Assembly: GCF_027594745.1 (NCBI RefSeq) | Contig: NZ_CP110854.1 | Span: 744,001-808,000 of the forward strand | Length of the DNA stretch: 64,000 nucleotides | Direction: 5' to 3' | DNA from: Saprospira grandis | GTDB lineage: Bacteria; Bacteroidota; Bacteroidia; Chitinophagales; Saprospiraceae | Part shown: piece by piece, positions 59,201 through 64,000 of the stretch | Layout: every line of letters starts with the position of its first letter | Numbering within the stretch: position 1 is the first letter of the stretch | The notes under the pieces: generated by a model | The model's database searches: none | Told to the model about the DNA's origin: nothing | What the model saw: the letters and a program-made list of their open reading frames with translations, nothing else | Position numbers and translations under genes: made by a program

Positions 59201-60063
59201 TGGCCCTTTATGGGCAACATAAAGCGCAACTACCGGCTATAGGCGTGGCTACTTTTAACCTCAAGCAGCGCAACCTCATTTTAGAAAAAATGCAGGAGCG
59301 GATGAGTCAGTCAGAGAGCGAGGCCAATGCCTTTGAGGCCTTACAGGCAGCGGGTTTATTTGTCAAGAACTTAGAGAACATACAGGGAGATGAGCGAGAC
59401 ATCTTGCTTTTATCGACCACCTTTGGGCAGCGAGAAGATGGGCGTTTCATACAGAACTTTGGTCCGATCAACAGAGAACGGGGCTATCGTTTACTGAACG
59501 TATTGATTAGTCGGGCCAAGCAGAAAATTGTACTTTTCTCGAGTATTCCGCAGGAGTACATTTTGCGTTATCGGGAGTTGGTTCCTGAAGAGGGCAACTA
59601 TGGCAAGGCCATATTTTATGCTTATTTGGCCTATGCGCAGGCGGTTAGTCAGGGGAATGAGGCATTGCGGCAGCAGATTTTGGAATTAGTCTATACGCAT
59701 TCGGACCAAAAGCAGCTAGAAGAATTTAATCCGGAGAGTCGCTTAGCGGGTTTCGCCTTGCGGTTCCATCGTTTTTTGTCCAAACATTTGCCCGAGGGTT
59801 ATCAGTTAGATTGGCAGGCACAGTTGGCGGGTTTGCAGATTCCCTTTTTGTTGAGAGATGGGCAGGGGCAGCCTAAATTGGCCTTTTTCATTGACCTCTA
59901 TCATGCGGATTATTCGGAGGAGGCCTATGCTTGGGACTTCTTCCGTCGTGATTATTTGCAGCGGATGAATATTCCTTTGGAGCGGGTTTGGACCTACAGT
60001 TGGTGGAAGCAGACGGAGGCGGAGCAGGCCAGGATTCGGGCAATTTTGGAAACTTTGGGGTAG
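56212..60063 (+). CDS. Large SF1 helicase with Vsr-like C-terminal domain
   Basis: A 1283-residue superfamily 1 helicase of the Upf1/DNA2-like type. Walker A is VQGPPGTGKSQSLTAVLSN near residue 268; a long helical insert (about 330-790) follows; Walker B is VVIFDEASQLRLED near 850; motif III is ISGDSQQMPPSDYF near 877; motif IV is IHYRSRHPYLIDFSN; motif V/VI are ENIQGDERDILLLSTTFG and RLLNVLISRAKQKIVLF. The C-terminal ~150 residues (LAFFIDLYHADYSEEAY ... RVWTYSWWKQTE) resemble the Vsr/MTES_1575 nuclease-like module found after such helicases, but without clear catalytic residues. The start is a TTG overlapping the previous ORF; the true start is probably 56045 in another frame. Such helicases occur in antiviral loci; no partner gene is seen here. 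Confidence 0.85.
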   Translation: MSKPNFRLQFRPTAERWQEEPELGRVMRRLNNMLLDHQDHLAEQGVATFGFGFPIILKRDQEDPSRIIKAPLFVWSLELKRNWRKSNEWTLERSDEFALSSNRSLAAHLLKDMKIRLSPLYDHFMEDGLLDEREVMQTVVKQLAQLSPEKQEAEVREALLASWKKGLVPLPTLKDELLELTENGPKLVWGGLFGLYKGQKESLAQDIQEFIQRFDELGQLLRPIAQGEFGEQAVPKLMQHSFPMVPTDPSQQHLLHDLFRGKQIIVQGPPGTGKSQSLTAVLSNLLSNGARCLVVCEKKTALDVLYNNLKELGLEELAVIVEDLYRDRGPLVRSMRARLQQKQKSYKPSSHYLRSLQSMAAYSQQLQGYHEQLLAQLSGEKRWSDLVDEYLDLALTYDRRRIAGKLTPKAFSFENAELEEILRILEEGEPLFRALGSLQHPFNAFSDHFFSNGNTHAVKQELGKKLRGLQNALDAAQSDLLSYLYEYEKLLEDHYSETMSFKGKALEEMRDLIEDGFETSKYFFNKNTGFYRSLLRSVSSKYKKLQDDKEKVVAHYKLLRSFHQRYNYFDFPFLKLDDMDIIIFEEVQKNIGQYSKKLSDWYFERTKDIQRLVNELSLQNVHPHVDFKGRVQELSRNLDVFAESYRKSKIFKVGFRFDSPILRQRLNHLENLYENLGKLLERFEAEFEAYHRLKFFWEQLNTAEQQAFRALSEVDPPDWQGHFRCWYIYELLERQDKERLPQAESYARLLKYYEEEQERMRKELKQHTLLHWRAKQAQAVDQFNREKAPLKVHSIYNLRGANGGKRTPLRQIFEADPQLFSSFFPVLMVNPSVAAAMLPLKPHLFDVVIFDEASQLRLEDTFSALLRGRLKVISGDSQQMPPSDYFASRESAFLEEEEEDENAWELEKEAVDYLAGSESLLEYSVADGRYEESFLQIHYRSRHPYLIDFSNAAFYGKRLRPVPAQEDYCPIEFRAINGLYENSTNPTEAEAILEELLALYGQHKAQLPAIGVATFNLKQRNLILEKMQERMSQSESEANAFEALQAAGLFVKNLENIQGDERDILLLSTTFGQREDGRFIQNFGPINRERGYRLLNVLISRAKQKIVLFSSIPQEYILRYRELVPEEGNYGKAIFYAYLAYAQAVSQGNEALRQQILELVYTHSDQKQLEEFNPESRLAGFALRFHRFLSKHLPEGYQLDWQAQLAGLQIPFLLRDGQGQPKLAFFIDLYHADYSEEAYAWDFFRRDYLQRMNIPLERVWTYSWWKQTEAEQARIRAILETLG

Positions 60064-60064
60064 T

Positions 60065-60207
60065 TTTGGGGCCTCCGTCTCGCTACGCTCGTCGGCGCTA
60101 CGTTCCGCAGCTCGCAAGCCTGCTCGGCCCTTCGTCGCTTCGCGCCTCGGTCTGGCCCTTTGGGCCACTGCTGCACATCGCTAGGCCTGCGGCCCTTCGG
60201 GCCTGTA
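60065..60207 (-). repeat. GC-rich interspersed element, copy 18 (reverse, subtype 1)
   Basis: TTTTGGGGCCTCCGTCTCGC, GTCGGCGCTACGTTCCGCAG, CTCGCAAGCCTGCTCGGCCC, GTCGCTTCGCGCCTCGGTCT, GGCCCTTTGGGCCAC, TGCTGCACATCGCTAGGCC and GCGGCCCTTCGGGCC. It starts two bases after the helicase stop codon. Confidence 0.85.
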
Positions 60208-60220
60208 GGATGGATAGATA

Positions 60221-60305
60221 CCTGTAGGTTGAAACCTACAGCAGGCATGGTATTGCTTCGCAATGATTGATGAATGAGGGTGGAAACCCCTCATAAAATT
60301 AAGCC
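60221..60305 (+). repeat. REP-like triple-hairpin unit, diverged copy
   Basis: Palindromes CTGTAGGTTGAAACCTACAG, ATTGCTTCGCAAT and GAGGGTGGAAACCCCTC in the same order and spacing as the copy at 31646. Arm bases differ but pairing is kept. Confidence 0.7.
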
Positions 60306-60364
60306 GTTTAAATGCTCAAGTTTTATTAGGGTACAGAAGATCCTGAACAGTTATTATAAAAGCA

Positions 60365-60396
60365 AAAGCCGCTTTTCTGCATAGAAAAGCGGCTTT
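60365..60396 (+). terminator. Intrinsic hairpin, terminator-like
   Basis: A perfect 14-bp stem AAAGCCGCTTTTCT (60365-60378 with 60383-60396), loop GCAT. T-run after it is short (TTTATAT). It could end helicase transcripts or SRP RNA transcripts from the other side. Confidence 0.6.
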
Positions 60397-60428
60397 ATAT
60401 ATTTGGCTTAGTTATAGGCATAAAAAAA

Positions 60429-60520
60429 GAGCCCGACCTGCACGGAGCGCTCAACCACCTACCCTTGCTTCGTTTCCGACCTGGGGGAGTTCAGTAGGAG
60501 CTGCTCCTGCCTCTTGGCTC
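60429..60520 (-). ncRNA. ffs: Signal recognition particle RNA, small bacterial type
   Basis: On the minus strand the RNA reads GAGCC...CCCCCAGGTCGGAAACGAAG CAAGGGTAGG...GGGCTC. The apical SRP54-binding segment (CAGGTC-GGAA-ACGAAGCAAGG) with its GNRA tetraloop and the asymmetric and symmetric bulges fits bacterial 4.5S RNA. The ends GAGCC / GGGCTC and GGAGC / GCTCC pair. A U7 run (A-run at 60422-60428) terminates it. It guides membrane-protein targeting with Ffh. Ends are approximate. Confidence 0.9.
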
Positions 60521-60525
60521 GATGG

Positions 60526-60556
60526 CAAATATACGTTCATTTTGCGGAATTGCAAA
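60526..60556 (-). promoter_or_regulatory. SRP RNA promoter
   Basis: On the minus strand TTTG (60556-60553), 19 nt, TATATTTG (60533-60526), a perfect consensus pair ending about 6 nt before the RNA 5' end. Confidence 0.8.
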
Positions 60557-60600
60557 TTTTGCTTCCTTTTTTTTGCGGATTGGTCCAATTTGCGGGTTGG

Positions 60601-60622
60601 GGGCGGCGCAGCCGCCTGGCCC
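60601..60622. repeat. Short GC-rich element fragment
   Basis: GGGCGGCGCAGCCGCCTGGCCC: one palindromic stem like those at the start of the interspersed element, without the rest. Confidence 0.45.
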
Positions 60623-60759
60623 AAAAGTCTAGCCATTAGATTATTTATTAGACATTTAAAGTCTTTAAGCTGGCAGTGTTGTTGTAAAGGGCTGGACATT
60701 TTTAACCTCAGAACTTTCTAGAAAAAAGAATTGAAGAGCGTTCTGTCTTAACAAAAACT

Positions 60760-63063
60760 ATGAATCGTTTATCTATTTACCTTATCTTTTTTTGCCTAAC
60801 ATTGGGTGGTTGGGCGCAAGCTCAGGAATTAAATTTTGAGAATTTACAAACGGCAGAAGGTCCATCTACAGAGCGACTGCTGCTTTTGGCTCAGGATGAA
60901 CAGGACTATATCTACCTAGCTTATGCCTATGAAGATAGCATTTTGGCGGTAGGTAATACTCAGTATGTCTTAGGGCAGAGTTTGGGACAAAAGGAATATT
61001 TGATCCAAAAGCAGGATACACAAGGACAAGTAATCTGGCAAGGCGAATTGAAAAGTAATGCTAATTTTGAGCTTTATGGGCTTAAAACTATTGGGCAGCA
61101 GCTTTATTTAGTGGGTAGTTTTAGTAGCCCTTTGAGCTGGGTACATGCTGGACAAACAGATAGTCTAGCAGCTGATGCGCATGGCAATACAGATGGTTTT
61201 CTACTTCAGCTCTCTACTGCTGGGCAGTGGCAAAGGGGAGCCGCTTTGCGTGCCAAGGGTGATTTAATGATTCGAGATATTGCGCAAACGGCTGGAGGAG
61301 ATTTGCTTTTGACGGGAGGATTTAAGGACAGCCTTAATATTTCACTAGGGGCCACTCCTCAATATTGGCGCTCGACACCTTATCAGGGAAGTTATTCTAC
61401 TTATGATGTATTTGTTCTAGCTTATGACAGCAGTTTTCAGTATCAGAGAGGTTTTCAGTTGAGCAATCAATATCAGGACTATGGCCAAAAAATAGAGGTA
61501 AATAGCGAGGGAGATTGGCTACTTTTGGGCAGTTATTATGGCAGTTTAGACCTAGATCCCTCTAATAGTACCCAAAGTATTTCTTATAGTGGTGCCAATG
61601 GGATTTTTGTAAGCAAGTATAATGCACAGGGACAATATCTGGCAGGTTTTGGACTAAGGTCTTCTTCTGGTGGGGGGCATATTTTGGGAGATATTGTGCT
61701 TAGTTCCACTGATGAGCTTTACATTTGTGGCGATCTTAACGCTACGACTGATTTAGATCCCTCAGCAGCTACTTATTCGGTGACGGGTTATTCTGGACGT
61801 TATGCTTTTTTTGCTCAATATGATGCACAGCTTAATTTTGTACAGGGACATAGTTTTGGAAATACCTCTACGCAGGCTGCCCGGGGTATTTTGCTTGACA
61901 ATAGCCGTCATATCTATCTTTGGGGATATTATGCCAACAACCTAAACATTTCTGATGCTACTGGCAACAGCGAGTTTTTGGCGGCAAGTGGAGGTTTTGA
62001 TCTCTTTTTAGCTCGTTATTCTGCTCAAGCGGAGCTTCTCTGGGCTCAAAACTGGGGCAGCAATGCCGATGAAATTGCTGCGGCTAGCTTGATTCGTCCG
62101 AATGGCAAACTCTATCTGGGTGGAAGTTTTTCCAACAGCATTAACTTTGATCCAAATTCTAGTGCAGGCCTAGCCCAAAGTCAAGCTGGTCAAGATGCCT
62201 TTCTATTGGGTTTAACTGGAGCTTGTCAGCTACAAATTCAATCCAATTGGTCCCCACAAAATATTGTTTGTGTCAATGACTCCATCTATTTGTCGGCTAG
62301 TGGAGCCGATAGCATTTATTTCCAGCCCCACTGGCCCAACAACAGCTACTACACCCCAAGTCAGTCTGAATGGATTTATGTTTTTGGCCAAGATAGCCTA
62401 GGCTGCCGGGCCCAAGATTCCTTAGAGATTATTTTGGCTCAAGCTAGCAGTTCTATTGACCAGCAGCAGGCCTGTGGAAGCTTTAGTTGGATTGATGGGA
62501 ATACTTATTACAGCAGTAACAATAGCGCAAGCTATCTACTTAGTAATGCTGCAGGTTGCGACTCTATCGTCTATCTTCAACTAACCATTGACCAGCTAGA
62601 TAGCACAGTTAGCCAAAGCAACGACAGCCTTTTTGCCAGCCCGAATGCGAGTAGCTATCAATGGATTGATTGCAACAGCGGCTTGGCTATTCCTGGCGCC
62701 AATAATATGAGTTTTGCTCCTAGTAGTTCTGGAAATTATGCTGTTGAGCTAGCGCTAAACAGCTGCAACCAAACCTCTGCTTGCTATCCGTTTACTCTCA
62801 CTACAGGCCTTGAGTCTATCACAAACAATCCATTTAGGATTTATCCCAATCCTGCTCAAAATGAATTGTATTTAAGATTTGAACAAAACCAACAAGAAAT
62901 TCAGTTGCAGTTATTTGATTTGCAGGGCCGAAAACAAGAAATACGATGTCAGGGCCATGGACAAGACTACCAACTAAGCTGGGAAAATATTCCTCTGGGC
63001 GTATACTTCCTCCAAATTACGGGGGCTCATATTCAGTACACTGAAAAAATTCAGATTCGCTAA
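60760..63063 (+). CDS. Secreted SBBP-type beta-propeller protein with T9SS sorting domain
   Basis: A 767-residue exported protein: signal peptide (YLIFFCLTLGGWAQAQ), then several beta-propeller (SBBP-like) repeats to about residue 490 (KYNAQGQYLAGFGLRSSSG, ARYSAQAELLWAQNWGSNAD, GKLYLGGSFSNSINFDPNSS), an Ig-like stretch with cysteines (about 490-685), and a T9SS type A sorting domain (RIYPNPAQNELYLRFEQ ... EKIQIR). It is expected to be surface-attached or released. Its C-terminal domain is very similar to that of the neighbouring cargo protein (LQLFDLQGRKQ here, LELLDLQGRKQ there). Confidence 0.85.
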   Translation: MNRLSIYLIFFCLTLGGWAQAQELNFENLQTAEGPSTERLLLLAQDEQDYIYLAYAYEDSILAVGNTQYVLGQSLGQKEYLIQKQDTQGQVIWQGELKSNANFELYGLKTIGQQLYLVGSFSSPLSWVHAGQTDSLAADAHGNTDGFLLQLSTAGQWQRGAALRAKGDLMIRDIAQTAGGDLLLTGGFKDSLNISLGATPQYWRSTPYQGSYSTYDVFVLAYDSSFQYQRGFQLSNQYQDYGQKIEVNSEGDWLLLGSYYGSLDLDPSNSTQSISYSGANGIFVSKYNAQGQYLAGFGLRSSSGGGHILGDIVLSSTDELYICGDLNATTDLDPSAATYSVTGYSGRYAFFAQYDAQLNFVQGHSFGNTSTQAARGILLDNSRHIYLWGYYANNLNISDATGNSEFLAASGGFDLFLARYSAQAELLWAQNWGSNADEIAAASLIRPNGKLYLGGSFSNSINFDPNSSAGLAQSQAGQDAFLLGLTGACQLQIQSNWSPQNIVCVNDSIYLSASGADSIYFQPHWPNNSYYTPSQSEWIYVFGQDSLGCRAQDSLEIILAQASSSIDQQQACGSFSWIDGNTYYSSNNSASYLLSNAAGCDSIVYLQLTIDQLDSTVSQSNDSLFASPNASSYQWIDCNSGLAIPGANNMSFAPSSSGNYAVELALNSCNQTSACYPFTLTTGLESITNNPFRIYPNPAQNELYLRFEQNQQEIQLQLFDLQGRKQEIRCQGHGQDYQLSWENIPLGVYFLQITGAHIQYTEKIQIR

Positions 63064-63072
63064 TTATTTTTT

Positions 63073-63236
63073 AGGCGGCGCAGCCGCCTGGCCCGCAGGG
63101 CCCTTGGCCTACCGCTGCGGAAGGGTGGCCTGAAAGGCCAGACCGAAGCCCTCAGGGCTGAGGGCCGAGCAGGCTTGCGAGCCCTGCAGCATAGGGGCGG
63201 CCGCCCCAAATAGAAGGGCGGCCGCAGGCCCCAGAA
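63073..63236 (+). repeat. GC-rich interspersed element, copy 19 (forward, variant end)
   Basis: AGGCGGCGCAGCCGCC, GGCCCGCAGGGCC, GGCCTACCGCTGCGGAAGG, GTGGCCTGAAAGGCCAGACC, stem AGCCCTCAGGGCT, GGGCCGAGCAGGCTTGCGAG, CCCTGCAGCATAGGGGCGG and a doubled ending (GGCCGCCCC ... GGCGGCCGCAGGCCCC). Confidence 0.8.
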
Positions 63237-63246
63237 AAATAGTTAT

Positions 63247-64000
63247 TTAATGGATTTGGATCTTTTTAGTTTGGTAAAAGTCTTCTCCAATAATTTGGAG
63301 AAAATAAATGCCTTGGGGGAGGTTCGCCCATTGGATATGCAGGCGATTATTTTCTTTTTGGTATTGAATAGTTTGCTTACGGCCTTGGAGGTCCAGCAAC
63401 TCTAGTTGAGTAATTTCGTCTACTTGTTCGCTAGCGAGGTAGAGTTCATTTTTGGCGGGATTGGGCCAAAGTTGGATGGCATTAGTCATCTGTTCTAGGT
63501 AAACCGCTTGGATAATAGAGTACTGTTTCTCTTCATTTTCGCCAATTTGTAGCAGGCGATAATAAGACTGGCCTTTGATGGGTTCGACATCTAGGAAGGT
63601 ATAATCAGTTTGATTAAATTGGGCGGGAATTTGGGCGATAGCTTCAAATTCCAGTCCATCTGCGGCACGTTGCAGTTCAAAAAAAGTAGTTTGATCGCTT
63701 GCGCTAACGCCCCAGCTGAGCAGCACTTTTTCGTCTTGTTTTTGGGCCTTAAAATAGCTCAATTCTAGGGGGAGTAGTACATCATCAAAGACACCATCTC
63801 CATTTATTCCAGAAGGAATACCTGCAAAATTATTGCAGGGGCTAGAGTTATTATTACAGCCTGCCAATCCGTTATCTGTTCGGCTACTAACATTAGTAAT
63901 TAGGCTAGTATTAGAGTAGAAGACAACGCCTTGTCCGCCGCCGCCGCCGCCGCCATGTGGGCTACTGCTGCTAGTACCTCCTGTTCCGCCGCTAGCCTCT
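63247..64000 (-). CDS. T9SS cargo protein, 5' part beyond the window
   Basis: The 3' end of a secreted protein; the frame stays open to base 64000, so the start is outside. The visible part has a poly-Gly stretch (from GCC repeats at 63935-63954), a GVVFYSNTSLITNVSSRTDN segment, a fibronectin-like domain (LPLELSYFKAQKQDEKVLLS), and a T9SS type A sorting domain (IQLWPNPAKNELYLASEQ ... TKKIQIH). Residues before a TTG at 63867 continue in frame, so that codon is not the start. At least 250 residues are present here. Confidence 0.8.
   Translation of the reverse strand, partial: EASGGTGGTSSSSPHGGGGGGGQGVVFYSNTSLITNVSSRTDNGLAGCNNNSSPCNNFAGIPSGINGDGVFDDVLLPLELSYFKAQKQDEKVLLSWGVSASDQTTFFELQRAADGLEFEAIAQIPAQFNQTDYTFLDVEPIKGQSYYRLLQIGENEEKQYSIIQAVYLEQMTNAIQLWPNPAKNELYLASEQVDEITQLELLDLQGRKQTIQYQKENNRLHIQWANLPQGIYFLQIIGEDFYQTKKIQIH

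Overview
The window looks like a chromosome segment of a marine, filamentous Bacteroidota, most like Saprospira or a close relative. The organism-level evidence is: three proteins ending in a type IX secretion (T9SS) type A sorting domain, a short primary sigma factor of the Bacteroidota type, the futalosine menaquinone enzyme MqnD, the rpsF-rpsR-rplI order, many small secreted or lipoproteins ending their signal in AQ/GQ or with an LxGC lipobox, almost no Shine-Dalgarno sequences, and promoters that fit the Bacteroidota consensus TTTG-N18-21-TAnnTTTG (upstream of tRNA-Phe, the SRP RNA and rpsF). The genus is a guess from style; the phylum is well supported.

Layout. 0-5 kb: cupin protein, TPR-CHAT protein, yigZ and mqnD. 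5-16.5 kb: threonine aldolase, an unusual thiolase homologue, a secreted M43-type metalloprotease with two MAM repeats, ung, a RusA-type nuclease, nth and rpoD. 16.8-22.1 kb: START-like protein, SPFH-SHOCT protein, penicillin-binding protein 1C and an Ntox23-like secreted protein. 22.1-25.9 kb: an accessory island with a DarTG DNA ADP-ribosylation toxin-antitoxin pair lying between two near-identical ~245-bp direct repeats; the left repeat carries the last codons of the Ntox23-like gene. 25.9-34.4 kb: tRNA-Phe, lpxH, a degenerate EEP-fold membrane protein, an MG2-domain protein, and a four-gene unit with two paralogous lipoproteins and a methyltransferase. 34.5-45.5 kb: RRM-RGG protein, secG unit, TlpA-like lipoprotein, YdcF-like protein, GH3-family protein, VWA protein, EamA transporter, TPR protein. 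45.8-54.1 kb: coaX and an outer-membrane protein, the ribosomal operon rpsF-rpsR-rplI, and two secreted amidohydrolase-family proteins. 54.2-60.1 kb: a 42-bp tandem array with dyad cores, two small exported proteins, and a large SF1 helicase with a Vsr-like C-terminus whose reading frame is split near its N-terminus. 60.4-64 kb: SRP RNA and two T9SS cargo proteins, the last one cut by the window end.

The most striking feature of the window is intergenic. About twenty copies of a 120-170 bp GC-rich element are scattered between genes in both orientations. Fixed blocks alternate with short palindromes whose arms change together from copy to copy, which is the signature of conserved base pairing rather than conserved sequence. 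Two end subtypes exist. Two smaller repeat families (hairpin-plus-tail copies around 22.4/25.8/29.2/31.4 kb, and a REP-like triple-hairpin unit at 20.9/31.7/60.2 kb) share the same intergenic spaces. Many apparent long ORFs are artefacts of these elements, so several gene starts were moved downstream of them.
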